DNA from: Cyanobacteria bacterium SBLK
GTDB lineage: Bacteria; Cyanobacteriota; Cyanobacteriia; Cyanobacteriales; Spirulinaceae
DNA length: 64,000 bases
NCBI GenBank assembly: GCA_017746715.1
Contig: JAGHZQ010000082.1
Location: 1-64,000 of the forward strand
Direction: 5' to 3'
The position numbers and the translations under genes are program-made. Positions 1 through 8,889 of the stretch are shown piece by piece (the stretch's first letter is position 1; each line of letters opens with the position of its first letter). Below the pieces are notes generated by a model. It worked only from the letters and a program-made list of their open reading frames with translations, had not been told where the DNA came from and ran no database searches.

Positions 1-210
1 GAGGAAGGGAGGTTTCTCCTAAAAGATCGTCAATGACATGGGAATCTGCTGGAGATAGGACTTCGTTGTCTGCCGGACTGGCTTCGATTTCTAACAAGGC
101 GGCCAAATCGTCTTCGAGGGGGCTGTCGCCGGTTGGAGGAAGGGAGGTTTCTCCTAAAAGATCGTCAATGGCATGGGAATCTGCTGGGGATAGGACTTCG
201 TTGTCTGCCG
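1..210. repeat. Imperfect 135-bp-period direct repeat inside the CheA-like gene
   Basis: Bases 1-75 and 136-210 are the same 75-bp unit with two differences (positions 36/171 and 54/189). The unit encodes the peptide around SPADSHVIDDLLGETSLP. The period is 45 codons, so copy-number change would keep the frame. More copies may lie beyond base 1. Confidence 0.9.
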
Positions 211-2464
211 CAAACAAATCTTCCAGCTCTGCTTCTCGGGAGATTTCCAAAACAGGCGGTTCTCCTGCATTCATTGAGAACAGTTCTAAATCCTCCAAGG
301 CGGTTTCGGAAGTCTCTTCTGCCTCCAATGGCAATAGACCCAGAGCGGCGAATTCTTCCTCAGAAGATTCCGGAATGCTCTCTGAGATCGCGGTTTCGGG
401 AATATTTTCCAATAAAGCATCGAGATCTTTGATTTCCGATTCGCGATCGCTCATGTTGTCGTCCCCCTCGAGAAAAGCCATAAAATCATCGTCTTGTTCT
501 GCAGCAGGGTCCAATGAGCTGATGGTAATTTCTACATTGTCTCCTGCTTCTGTTGTTGGGGTTGCCAAAACTTCATCGATCGCTGGCACGATCTCGATAT
601 TTTCTGCCCCTCGGGTTTGGCTATTGTTTTTGCGAGGTTGAGCGTGGGGGCGATCGCTAAAAGCCATCTCGGTGGTTTGACCGCTCAAAAAGGCTTCGAG
701 ATCGTCCATGTCTTCTACACCATCGTCTTCCCCATTTAACAAAGCATTAAATTCATCATCTGCACTCGCTTCTGGATCTGGGTTTGCTCTGGGTTCTGAG
801 GCGATCGTTTCAAAAACATCATCTCGGACATCATTCTGCACGACTGTTTCAAAGGGATCGAAATCTTCTAAGTCAATATCTGTGTCGGCATCGGCACGAA
901 GAGAAGCCTCGGAAATATCGAGAAGATCGCTCATATCTTCCCATTCGGACGATTCTGTCATTCTTTCCTCGCTTTGAGGCGCGGGGGAAATCGCGTTTTG
1001 AGTTGCAATCTCTTCAGTCCCTTCAAATACATTCAAAGCAAAAGATTCGCTGGCGAGAAGGCGCTCTGTATCGCCATTGCTGTCAACATCATAGAAAATC
1101 TCGTCTAAATCTTTGTTGAGATCGTCATTGAGAGTTTTGCTGATGCTAGCCGGTTCTCGGTGGGTTTTTGCAGTAGAAAATTCTGTTGATTCTCCAGTAA
1201 ATTCCGAAGCATTCGCAAGATTTTCCTCTTCTTCAAAAGAAAACCCTTCGCCAAATAGGTTATCGAGGGAATCAAAATCGGCTGCGGGGTTTCCCGGTTT
1301 GCTATGTTCGCGAGTTCCGAGGGCAAGGAGATCGCGATCGCCTTGAGAATCCGTACTGCCATCACTTTGGGAATCGATGAGTTCTGTTTCTTCAACTGCC
1401 AAGTCGCCGCCAAATAGGTCTTCTAGTTCGTGTTTGAGTTCGGGATCGGCATCAACAGATCCCCCTAGGGTTTGCGTGTCGAATAAGTCTGCAAAATCGG
1501 TTTCGATGGGGGGAGATTCTTCTGTATTAATGAAGCCATTAGTATCAAGAGCGTTGGCATCGAGCACTTCTTCTTGCCAAGACTCTGCAAAATTGAGGGA
1601 ATCTTCTTCAAATAAATCGGCAAGATCGTTTAATTCGCCGGCCGTTGTTGTTGAGATTTCATCTGAAGGGGTGAGGGAGGCCACTTGTTGCGCGAGGTCG
1701 AGAAGTTCTCGGCTCGGGGAAATTTCCCTTCCTTCTCCTGCGACTAAATGGGCCACGGCTTCTTTGAGATCGCGAACGATATAGCGGGCGGTTGTTTGAT
1801 AGTTATTTTTCGGGTAGGCGATCGCGGTTTGGGCGATTTCGAGAAAGGTCGTCCATTCTTTTCGCGCTGAGGACTGTTCTAATTTAGCAAGGTGGCGGCA
1901 CAGACTTTGAATGTGAGCGCGGCGCTCGGGAGAATCTCCTTGTTGTTGTAGCTGGCCGATTTCGGCGAGAGCGTTGAGAACTTCTACTTGCAGAGTTTGG
2001 GGCAAAGAAGAAGATGTTGGATGATTTCCGGGAGCGGTTTTCCCGATTGCTAATTTTTCCAAGTGTCCGGAGATGCGATCGAAGAGAGGTTCGACTTTCC
2101 CCATGACGGTTTTTGCAAATTCCTCGGGAAGGCTTAACGTTTCTTCCAACTTGTCGATGAGGGTTTGTAAGGCGTTGTAGACATGAGAAATCAGATCGGT
2201 TAGGGTTGCATCAACGGTTAACGGGGATGATTTGAGAAATTTAAAGTAATCTTCAAGGCGATGGGCGGTCAAGCGAATGCTTTCCAACTCCAGCATTGCC
2301 GCCCCGCCCTTAATTGAATGCGCGCCGCGATAAATTTCTTGAATTTGTTCGGGATCGTCTACCGCAGCTTGGAAGTTTTCCAAGCTCTGGGCGATGGCTT
2401 CTAGGTGCTCTCGGGCTTCCGAGATAAAGTATCCAGTAATTTTTTTGAGTTGTTCCGCATCCAT
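1..2464 (-). CDS. CheA/PilL-like hybrid histidine kinase, N-terminal part (partial)
   Basis: The frame is open from an ATG at 2464 to base 1, so only the N-terminal 821 codons are present. Residues 1 to about 105 form an Hpt domain; the phosphorylatable His is His49 in the motif AHSIKGGAAML. A helical spacer follows to about residue 260. After it comes a very acidic, low-complexity stretch with many short copies of a D/E-L-x-x-L/F-L/F motif (for example ELNDLADLF, ELEDLF, IDDLLGE, DDLAALL). In CheA-type kinases of cyanobacterial phototaxis and type IV pilus systems, the Hpt domain passes phosphate to CheY-like receivers, and dimerisation, ATPase, CheW and receiver domains lie further on; those would be outside this window. 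A GGGG-rich Shine-Dalgarno lies just 5' of the ATG. The exact paralogue (PilL, PixL or Hmp type) cannot be told from this part. Confidence 0.85.
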   Translation of the reverse strand, partial: MDAEQLKKITGYFISEAREHLEAIAQSLENFQAAVDDPEQIQEIYRGAHSIKGGAAMLELESIRLTAHRLEDYFKFLKSSPLTVDATLTDLISHVYNALQTLIDKLEETLSLPEEFAKTVMGKVEPLFDRISGHLEKLAIGKTAPGNHPTSSSLPQTLQVEVLNALAEIGQLQQQGDSPERRAHIQSLCRHLAKLEQSSARKEWTTFLEIAQTAIAYPKNNYQTTARYIVRDLKEAVAHLVAGEGREISPSRELLDLAQQVASLTPSDEISTTTAGELNDLADLFEEDSLNFAESWQEEVLDANALDTNGFINTEESPPIETDFADLFDTQTLGGSVDADPELKHELEDLFGGDLAVEETELIDSQSDGSTDSQGDRDLLALGTREHSKPGNPAADFDSLDNLFGEGFSFEEEENLANASEFTGESTEFSTAKTHREPASISKTLNDDLNKDLDEIFYDVDSNGDTERLLASESFALNVFEGTEEIATQNAISPAPQSEERMTESSEWEDMSDLLDISEASLRADADTDIDLEDFDPFETVVQNDVRDDVFETIASEPRANPDPEASADDEFNALLNGEDDGVEDMDDLEAFLSGQTTEMAFSDRPHAQPRKNNSQTRGAENIEIVPAIDEVLATPTTEAGDNVEITISSLDPAAEQDDDFMAFLEGDDNMSDRESEIKDLDALLENIPETAISESIPESSEEEFAALGLLPLEAEETSETALEDLELFSMNAGEPPVLEISREAELEDLFAADNEVLSPADSHAIDDLLGETSLPPTGDSPLEDDLAALLEIEASPADNEVLSPADSHVIDDLLGETSLP

Positions 2465-2750
2465 TCCCCGCTTTTCTCGAGCCCGAATCTTGGCTCCCTC
2501 CCTTCATAGCTTCAGCCTAGCAAAGATTTTTACAAAAAACCGCTATAAATTCCTTGTCAGGTAAATTGGCGAACTTGCTGACGGGTTGGGTTTTCCGGTT
2601 CGGTTCTTCTGGGGGCTTCAAAAAAACATGAACTTTTTTTAACACCGCGAGGGAATTCGGTCTTGAAGTTGCCCTAGTCTGATAAAAGTAAAATAACCTT
2701 AAGTTTTTTAACGCTTAATTAGCTGCTCAATTGAGAGGAGACACTTTTTT

Positions 2751-3245
2751 ATGACATACGATGCGATTACCGATGGCGGCGATCCCCAAGTTGGCAATCT
2801 CGCTACTCCTTTGAATTCTTCCGGTTTTTCAAAAGCCTTTATTAATAGCTTGCCTGCTTACCGTCAAGGACTATCCGCCAATCGTCGCGGCTTGGAAATT
2901 GGCATGGCTCACGGTTATTTCCTCTATGGACCTTTTGCCTTACTCGGACCTTTACGGAATACGGAACTGGCTACCCTTGCTGGCGTGATGGCCACTATCG
3001 GCTTGATCATGATCTTAACCGTTGCTCTTTCTCTTTATGGTGGCGTTGGCTCGGGCAAACCCATTGCGACGGTCACGACTCCCAATCCTCCAGAAGATTT
3101 AGGAACCAAAGAAGGATGGAGCGATTTTGCAAGCGGTTTCTTGCTCGGTGGCTGCGGCGGTGCCTTTTTTGCTTACTTCCTCTGCTTGACTCCCCATCTC
3201 GCTCCTTTACAAGATGTTGCGGGTAAAATCTGGTCTGTTGGTTAA
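2751..3245 (+). CDS. psaL: Photosystem I reaction centre subunit XI (PsaL)
   Basis: This 164-residue protein matches the cyanobacterial PsaL family throughout. It has a polar N-terminus, the conserved FINSLPAYR and ANRRGLEIGMAHGYFL segments, and membrane helices at about residues 75-100 and 125-155. PsaL is a thylakoid membrane subunit at the trimer interface of photosystem I; it binds chlorophyll and beta-carotene and is needed for trimer formation. The ATG follows a GAGAGGAGA Shine-Dalgarno at a good distance. psaI lies 92 bp downstream on the same strand, the usual psaL-psaI pair, and a hairpin terminator closes the unit. Length is normal for the family. Confidence 0.98.
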   Translation: MTYDAITDGGDPQVGNLATPLNSSGFSKAFINSLPAYRQGLSANRRGLEIGMAHGYFLYGPFALLGPLRNTELATLAGVMATIGLIMILTVALSLYGGVGSGKPIATVTTPNPPEDLGTKEGWSDFASGFLLGGCGGAFFAYFLCLTPHLAPLQDVAGKIWSVG

Positions 3246-3337
3246 TCCATTGATAATGAACCTCTCATTTCTAACTTCTCTCATTTTTTGAGAAAGTAGG
3301 ATAAAACGAAAAATTACTTAAACAAGGAGATTTTCAC

Positions 3338-3454
3338 ATGGTTACAGGTAGTTATGCCGCTTCATTTTTGCCCATCGCTTTCGTTCCTCTGATGGCTGTT
3401 GCGGCTGGTGTGGTTATGGGACTTTTCTTCATGTACGTTGAAAGCGACGCTTAA
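3338..3454 (+). CDS. psaI: Photosystem I subunit VIII (PsaI)
   Basis: A 38-residue ORF reading MVTGSYAASFLPIAF and ending in MYVESDA, with one membrane helix at about residues 10-32. This is the normal size and pattern for PsaI, a single-span subunit that stabilises PsaL in photosystem I trimers. An AAGGAGA Shine-Dalgarno sits eight bases before the ATG. It lies directly downstream of psaL and is probably cotranscribed with it. Confidence 0.95.
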   Translation: MVTGSYAASFLPIAFVPLMAVAAGVVMGLFFMYVESDA

Positions 3455-3512
3455 TCAATGAACAACGAGCAATTATCAATGAAAGATTCCCGATAATTGA
3501 TAATTTGCGCTC

Positions 3513-3550
3513 TTGCTCGATCTCAAAGATCGGGCAAATTGTTTTATTGA
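3513..3550 (+). terminator. Intrinsic terminator of psaL-psaI
   Basis: An 11-bp stem (3513-3523 with 3527-3537, one G-T pair) closed by a CAA loop is followed by ATTGTTTTATT. Just upstream is a second 10-bp inverted repeat, 3471-3480 with 3496-3505. The pair lies between psaI and the convergent amidase gene, and could serve both strands. Confidence 0.75.
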
Positions 3551-5310
3551 GTCGCTTTTTGCAACCATGCAACGATGCCATCGGCGATCGCCCTGGCTAA
3601 TTTCTCCTGTTCTTTCCCATCGACAATCCATTCAAATTCTGTCGGGTTAATCATAAAGCCCAATTCCAGCAAAATTGTCGGGGCAACGTGAGGGCGGGTC
3701 AGGGCTAAATTATTCCAAAACACGCCATAGGAAGGGCGATCCAAGTTCTCGACGAGATAATTATGAAGAAATATTGCCAGAGCGTGAGCTTGGGGATGAT
3801 ACCAAAACATCCCGATTCCTGCTGTATTAATGGCATCGCCGCTATCGGGCAAAGCATTGTAATGAATGGAAAAAGCGAGATCGGGTTTGAGAGTGGCGAT
3901 CGCATCCATTCGCTCTCGCAATCCCAGATCGATATCGCTTTCTCGGGTCAGGTAAACCGTCGCCCCCCGTCGTTCCAATTCTGTTTTTAAGCGTTGGGAA
4001 ACCACCAAATTCACTGTCTTTTCCGGATAGCCATTGGGTCCGCGTGCCCCTAATTCCCTGCCGCCGTGACCGGGATCGAGGAGAATTCGCATTCCTTGCA
4101 GCGATCGCCCGGATACCTTCGGAGGATGGCGCAGGGTTAAAATTAAGCTCGTTCCTTCATAGCGCAGATCGAAGCCCCACTGCTGTTCGGTTTTGAGGGT
4201 AAATTGATAATCTAACTGCGTTGGTGTCACCTGCTGCCAATCCAAGCGTTTGATTAACGGATCGTCATCGACCCAAATCGTATCGGTTTGTGCGGTGGTA
4301 TTGTAAAGTGTCAGAGTAAATGTACCCTCTCCTTGTTTGATGGAGACGGGAACGGGAACCTCCAGAGGAAAGACAATCTCTGTCGCCCCGCGTCCTTGGC
4401 GAGAACTAATGCTGCGAATTTTGGATAAAGGAAAAACAGCTCCCCGAATAATGCGGGTTTCGCTGGCTTTAATCCACGCGCCGTAATCCAAGCGCAACCA
4501 TTCCCCCTCTCTCCCGATAACGCTCGCGCGCGTTCCTCGGGGCAGGGGCGTTAAACGAGAATAATTCGTACTCGGACCCGTGCGCGCCACCCCAGCAGCA
4601 GCAGTGACTTCCACCACATCCAATTCTTGGGGCGAGAGAATGGCGATCGCTCCCGTCCCTTCTCTCGTGCCGGTTTGACCGTTGAGACTGATGATAAACT
4701 CGGGTTTGCCCAAATTCCCCGGACGATCGCCACTGACACAGCCTTGATATCGAGTCGCCGCGATCGCCCTCGGTTGATTCTGAGCCGTAAGAACGGCAGA
4801 ATTGGGGGGGAGTTGGGCGCTTTGAGCTTGGGGAAGGAGGGGAATTTCCCGTTCTGCAATCCGCACCATCACCCGTGCATTCGGAGCGGCGATCGCGCCA
4901 AAACATATCGGTTCTCCCGGCAAACGGGCTATATCGCGGGCGGGGGTGAGGGAATTCTCGGCAAAACTAGCTCCGGTCGGCACGATCGGGCGATCGCTCT
5001 TCCGCGTCACCGTCACGCGCACCTCTTCGTTGCCATAGCGCAAAACAAAATTGTTAGCGCCCAACCGCAAGGGAAAACTCGGGGCAAAATGCCCGCCCGG
5101 ACTGCGTTGAACGGTTTGCCCGTTAATCGAGACATTTCCAGGCGGTGCGGCAGTTCCGATCAAAAAGATGCGTTCCGCCGTGGTTTGGTGGTTTTCGGGA
5201 GGATACGCTAAAAATAATGATTCTGCCCGAGCCGGAGAAACGATCGCGCTAACCCCAGCCATGGCGATCGCTATCCCCAAGCCATAACCCAAATTTTTTA
5301 AACTTCCCAC
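3544..5310 (-). CDS. N-acetylmuramoyl-L-alanine amidase (Amidase_3, AmiC-like)
   Basis: The 588-residue protein starts at a GTG (5310) behind a GGGGGA Shine-Dalgarno and begins with a signal peptide (to about residue 29, ending SPARA). The middle carries Ig-like and SH3-like segments: RTGPSTNYSRLTPLPRG at about residue 240 is typical of bacterial SH3, and the stretch near residues 290-390 resembles an AMIN region. The C-terminal Amidase_3 domain (about 405-585) shows the zinc-ligand motif LDPGHGG, the Glu in PEKTVNLV, the His in SIHYNA, and the catalytic Glu in LLELGFM. The family cleaves the amide bond between muramic acid and the stem peptide; in filamentous cyanobacteria AmiC enzymes also perforate septal walls. 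It is convergent with psaI. Function is well supported; the paralogue is not. Confidence 0.93.
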   Translation of the reverse strand: MGSLKNLGYGLGIAIAMAGVSAIVSPARAESLFLAYPPENHQTTAERIFLIGTAAPPGNVSINGQTVQRSPGGHFAPSFPLRLGANNFVLRYGNEEVRVTVTRKSDRPIVPTGASFAENSLTPARDIARLPGEPICFGAIAAPNARVMVRIAEREIPLLPQAQSAQLPPNSAVLTAQNQPRAIAATRYQGCVSGDRPGNLGKPEFIISLNGQTGTREGTGAIAILSPQELDVVEVTAAAGVARTGPSTNYSRLTPLPRGTRASVIGREGEWLRLDYGAWIKASETRIIRGAVFPLSKIRSISSRQGRGATEIVFPLEVPVPVSIKQGEGTFTLTLYNTTAQTDTIWVDDDPLIKRLDWQQVTPTQLDYQFTLKTEQQWGFDLRYEGTSLILTLRHPPKVSGRSLQGMRILLDPGHGGRELGARGPNGYPEKTVNLVVSQRLKTELERRGATVYLTRESDIDLGLRERMDAIATLKPDLAFSIHYNALPDSGDAINTAGIGMFWYHPQAHALAIFLHNYLVENLDRPSYGVFWNNLALTRPHVAPTILLELGFMINPTEFEWIVDGKEQEKLARAIADGIVAWLQKATQ

Positions 5311-5626
5311 GATATTCCCCCGTTCGCTCCAGCCAATTTACCGGACAAATGCCCTTTATACAATAGATTATCGATCTCAGTCTCGGGCAATATTTTTGCA
5401 AGCGCGATCGCTCAATTTAACCCAATTCTCAAAGACGAGCCCGATTCGAGGGGATAATGAGACAAAATTCGCGAGCGATCGCTCAATTGACTGAGGACTC
5501 CTCAACTAAACTTCAAGCCCCACAAGCCTTTTCCTTGATTTCTGAAAAACAAGATTAAAAATTGTAAAGAATAGAGAATATTTCTTATAATTTGTTTACT
5601 AATAACAAGCGTATTTAATCTTGCCC
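5311..5626. other. Intergenic region, divergent promoters
   Basis: These 316 bp separate the amidase gene (minus) from psb32 (plus). The region holds three HIP1-like GCGATCGC sites in its first half and an AT-rich last 100 bp where the psb32 promoter should lie. I see no ORF, RNA or clear hairpin. Confidence 0.5.
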
Positions 5627-6430
5627 ATGCAAAAAATCTTTATCAAACGTCTATTTATCTCCTTAGTGGCTTGCCTGACAGCCTTATCGGTCTGGTTCTT
5701 TGCCCCAGAGGCTAATGCTGTTAATAATCCCGAACTCCTGCCGGATTTTCAAACGCCAATTGTAGATTTGGCTAACCTGCTTCCCGAGGTGCAGGAAGAA
5801 TCTCTCGTCCATCGCTTTGAAGAATTCGAACGGGATACGGGTTGGAAACTGCGCGTCCTGACCCAAAACGATCGCTCTCCCGGCCGTGCGGTTAAAAACT
5901 ATTGGGGACTCGACGATCGCAGCGTCCTCCTCGTTGCTGACTCCAGAGGCGGAAATTTGCTGGCCTTTAGCATCGGCGATGATGTCTACGACCTCATGCC
6001 GCGCACCTTTTGGATCGAACTGCAAACGAGATTCGGCAATCTCTACTACGTCCGCGATAATGGAGAAAATGCGTCTATTGTCGGTGCAATGGAAACCGTT
6101 GCGACTTGTTTGACCAGTGGGGGGTGTAATGTCGTCCCCGGTTTGCCCCGAGAACAATGGATTCTGACTCTCATCACCTCCGTACTCGGCGGTCTGGTCT
6201 GTGGATTTGCTGCGATTCCTCGCAAAGAGGGTCAAGTTGTCGCTTGGCAGTGGGCCTTGATCTTTTCTCCTTTATGGGGAATCTTATTCTTGGCTTTTGG
6301 TATCGGCCCCGTGGTGAGTCGAACCTCTGACTGGTTGCCATTATTCCGTAACTGTATTGGGTTTGCTTTGGGGGTAGCCGTTGCCTATCTCTCCCCAATC
6401 GTCAATGCCTCAACGATGTCGGAAACATAA
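5627..6430 (+). CDS. psb32: TPM-domain thylakoid protein, Psb32-like
   Basis: Starting at the ATG at 5627, the protein has 267 residues. A signal peptide (about 1-30, ending PEANA) is followed by a TPM domain (about 35-165) with the typical VDLANLLPEVQEESL opening and the DRSVLLVADSRGGNLLAF core. Two to three membrane helices follow (about 175-195, 205-230, 240-260). This matches cyanobacterial Psb32 (TPM phosphatase-like family), which is linked to photosystem II repair and protection from photodamage. A TTG two codons upstream is in frame, but the ATG is the normal choice. The gene stands alone, and a hairpin at 6439-6477 probably ends its transcript. Confidence 0.82.
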   Translation: MQKIFIKRLFISLVACLTALSVWFFAPEANAVNNPELLPDFQTPIVDLANLLPEVQEESLVHRFEEFERDTGWKLRVLTQNDRSPGRAVKNYWGLDDRSVLLVADSRGGNLLAFSIGDDVYDLMPRTFWIELQTRFGNLYYVRDNGENASIVGAMETVATCLTSGGCNVVPGLPREQWILTLITSVLGGLVCGFAAIPRKEGQVVAWQWALIFSPLWGILFLAFGIGPVVSRTSDWLPLFRNCIGFALGVAVAYLSPIVNASTMSET

Positions 6431-6438
6431 TGGATGAA

Positions 6439-6477
6439 AAATGAAGGATGGAGCTTCTATAATCTCATCCTTCATTT
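6439..6477 (+). terminator. Hairpin downstream of psb32
   Basis: A 12-bp perfect inverted repeat (6439-6450 with 6466-6477, core ATGAAGGATG) with a 15-base loop lies just after the stop codon. The trailing sequence is only weakly T-rich, so it may be an mRNA 3' stabiliser rather than a strong terminator. Confidence 0.5.
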
Positions 6478-6635
6478 CAATGTAAAGAAAAGTAAAGATA
6501 TATTTTAATTTTTGTTAAATTCGGTAGATTTAACAATAACTTAGTGCATGGAATTTCAATTGTCTTAAATCTCTGAAACCATTGCTATTACGCGAAATAA
6601 TTTGGTAAGAATTGATAAGATTATGAGAACGAAAG

Positions 6636-6660
6636 ACCCCAACTCCTTTATGATTGGGGT
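6636..6660 (+). promoter_or_regulatory. Hairpin in the cpcG leader
   Basis: ACCCCAA (6636-6642) and TTGGGGT (6654-6660) form a 7-bp stem with an 11-base loop about 40 bases upstream of the cpcG start. It could influence mRNA stability or translation. Nothing in the sequence fixes its role. Confidence 0.35.
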
Positions 6661-6701
6661 TAAGCTTTGTAAAAATTCGATAAGATTACGGAGGTTTTAA
6701 C

Positions 6702-7502
6702 TTGGCTATTCCTCTATTAGACTACGCCCCAAAAACCCAAAACGAGCGGGTTTCGGGTTATGACGCAGCAGGTGACGATCTACCTAAAATTTTCTCATCA
6801 GAAAACGTTTTATCCGCCGGAGATATGGACGATCTGATTGAAGCCGGTTATCGCCAGATTTTTTTCCATGCGTTTAAATCCGATCGCGAACCCTTTTTAG
6901 AATCTCAACTTCGTTACGGTCAAATCACAGTGCGGGAATTCATCCGAGGATTGCTGCTAAGCGAGACCTATCGACGGAGTTTCTACGATCTGAACAGCAA
7001 TTATCGCTTTGTCGAACAAACCGTGCAGAGGGTTCTCGGACGGGATATTTACGGCGAACGCGAAAAATTGGCTTGGGCGATTATCGTTGCGACTAAAGGT
7101 GTTTCCGGTTTCGTCAACGAATTGCTCGACAGCGATGAATACCTTGACAGTTTCGGCGATGATACGGTGCCTTACCAACGTCGGCGCGTGTTGGCCGGAC
7201 GGGATGCTGGAGAAGTTCCCTTTAACGTTCAATCTCCCCGTTACGATGCTTACTATCGTTCGATTTTAGGCTTCCCGCAAGTGGTTTGGCAAACAACAGT
7301 ACGGCGTTACGTTCCCCAGGACAAACAGCCCAAAGCTGGCGATCCCGCACTCTATATGGATCTCGCCCTCAGTCTCAACAATGCCAAAGGAATAATTCCC
7401 GCTCGGGTTTCTACGGCAAATGTTAATATGAGCTCCGTTCCCTATCGTGAGTTTGACGGACCGATCGGTCCTACTCCCACTCGCGAAACCGTTGAAGCTT
7501 AA
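6702..7502 (+). CDS. cpcG: Phycobilisome rod-core linker polypeptide CpcG (TTG start)
   Basis: The 266-residue protein begins MAIPLLDYAPKTQNERV, the conserved CpcG N-terminus. The linker (PBS_linker_poly) domain spans about residues 30-170 with typical stretches such as AYRQIFFHAFKSDRE-like (here AGYRQIFFHAFKSDRE) and ESQLRYGQITVREFIRGLL. The C-terminal part (about 190-266) binds the allophycocyanin core. CpcG joins phycocyanin rods to the core of the phycobilisome on the thylakoid surface. The start codon is TTG: a CGGAGG Shine-Dalgarno lies nine bases upstream, and the first in-frame ATG would remove about 40 conserved residues. It is not next to cpcBA here, as is common for cpcG. Confidence 0.96.
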   Translation: MAIPLLDYAPKTQNERVSGYDAAGDDLPKIFSSENVLSAGDMDDLIEAGYRQIFFHAFKSDREPFLESQLRYGQITVREFIRGLLLSETYRRSFYDLNSNYRFVEQTVQRVLGRDIYGEREKLAWAIIVATKGVSGFVNELLDSDEYLDSFGDDTVPYQRRRVLAGRDAGEVPFNVQSPRYDAYYRSILGFPQVVWQTTVRRYVPQDKQPKAGDPALYMDLALSLNNAKGIIPARVSTANVNMSSVPYREFDGPIGPTPTRETVEA

Positions 7503-7660
7503 GCGCGATTATCAATCTTCTGTTGGCTCGTGCTAGCAGATCGCTAAAAAAATTGGGGAAGTCGTGAATTGGCACGATAATTGTCGGCAACCGCCAGAAA
7601 TTATCTTAAAGTTATTGTGTCGATTGATGACTTCTCCAAAATTTTGAGAAGGGCAAATTG

Positions 7661-8581
7661 TTATGAATTGCGTTTGCGAAGAATATTTAACAATTTTGTA
7701 AAGTCTGCAGGCAGGGGCGCGATCGCTTCGATGGGTTCTCTAGAAAGGGGATGTTGCAAGCACAAGCGATAGGCGTGGAGGGTTTGACCGGATAAATTTA
7801 CCCCGATAGTGCGTTTGAAACCATAAGTCAGATCGCCGACGAGGGGATGACCGCAATGGGCGCTATGGACGCGAATTTGATGGGTGCGCCCGGTTTCTAG
7901 GCAAAACTGCATGAGGGTATAGTTTCCCAAGCGTTCGAGAATTTGCCAGTGAGTGAGCGCCGATCTCCCGCCTCGTTCGAGGGGAACGACTCCCATTTTC
8001 TTGCGATCGCGAAGATGGCGGCCGATGGGTGCGTCGATCGTCCCTTCTGAAGTTTTGGGTACGCCACAAACAATCCCCAGATATTCCCGACGGGCAGTTT
8101 TATTTTGGATTTGTCGTTGCAGGTGTTGCAAGGCAAAATCAGTTTTGGCAACGACGATTGCTCCCGTGGTATCTTTATCCAAGCGATGGACGATCCCCGG
8201 ACGTTCTCTGCCCCCAATCCCGGCCAAGTCTTGACAGTGATGTAAAAGGGCGTGAACTAAAGTACCGCGATCGTGGCCGGGTGCGGGATGGACTACCATT
8301 CCTGCTACTTTATTGATAATAATAATTGTTTTGTCTTCATAGAGAATATCGAGAGGAATGGCCTCGGGATCGAGGGTTAAAGATGGTTCGGGATCGCTAG
8401 GGTAAAAACTCACGCGATCGCCGCAATATACTAAGGTTTTTTTGCTCCTACAAATTTTTCCATTGAGGGAGACTTGCCCGCTTTCAATGGATTTTTGCAA
8501 GCGAGATCGCGTAATTTCGGGCAGTTGTTCTGCCAGCCAGCGATCTAAACGTTCTTTATTTTTTGTGACTTGAAAATCCAT
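7661..8581 (-). CDS. RluA/RluD-family pseudouridine synthase
   Basis: From the ATG at 8581 the protein has 306 residues. An S4 RNA-binding domain (about 1-70, LDRWLAEQLPEITRSRLQK) precedes the catalytic domain (about 80-295). The catalytic Asp is in the motif VHRLDKDTTG, and the GRTHQIRVH motif of the family is present. These enzymes convert uridine to pseudouridine in 23S rRNA or tRNA. A longer reading from 8638 adds 19 residues that do not look like the family, so the inner ATG is preferred; neither has a strong Shine-Dalgarno. It is convergent with cpcG. RluD is the closest match by layout, but target specificity cannot be read from sequence. Confidence 0.9.
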   Translation of the reverse strand: MDFQVTKNKERLDRWLAEQLPEITRSRLQKSIESGQVSLNGKICRSKKTLVYCGDRVSFYPSDPEPSLTLDPEAIPLDILYEDKTIIIINKVAGMVVHPAPGHDRGTLVHALLHHCQDLAGIGGRERPGIVHRLDKDTTGAIVVAKTDFALQHLQRQIQNKTARREYLGIVCGVPKTSEGTIDAPIGRHLRDRKKMGVVPLERGGRSALTHWQILERLGNYTLMQFCLETGRTHQIRVHSAHCGHPLVGDLTYGFKRTIGVNLSGQTLHAYRLCLQHPLSREPIEAIAPLPADFTKLLNILRKRNS

Positions 8582-8688
8582 ATTGACAGAACAAATGAAA
8601 ATGAGAAAACCCGTTGATGTATTGAAAGAGACTTGCAAGAAAATTTTGGATGGAAAGATCGGTATTCTTACTAAGATACTACGATGAG

Positions 8689-8889
8689 TTAATCGTTTGA
8701 GACGGCTTTAATCGTGCAATTATTGGGGTTCGATCGCGATCGCGCTTCGTTCCGATCCCAGTCAATCTCAATCTCGATCCGATTCACCCGTTGTCGGGGC
8801 AAGCGATCGCATCGGACTCCGTAAAAATACGGGATAAAGAGTATAGCGAAAAATACAATCAAACCCCAAAAAAATGTTGCTCGAAACAT
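8689..8889 (-). CDS. Small single-span membrane protein, unknown
   Basis: From ATG 8889 this encodes 66 residues: one strong hydrophobic helix (about 3-24, FFWGLIVFFAILFIPYFYGV) and then a basic polar tail with two Cys (CDR and NNC). I do not recognise a family. Its first codons overlap the divergent ORF starting at 8874 by 16 bp, so the two cannot use ordinary separate upstream promoters. The clear helix-plus-tail pattern argues for a real gene, but it may be a chance ORF. Confidence 0.4.
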   Translation of the reverse strand: MFRATFFWGLIVFFAILFIPYFYGVRCDRLPRQRVNRIEIEIDWDRNEARSRSNPNNCTIKAVSND

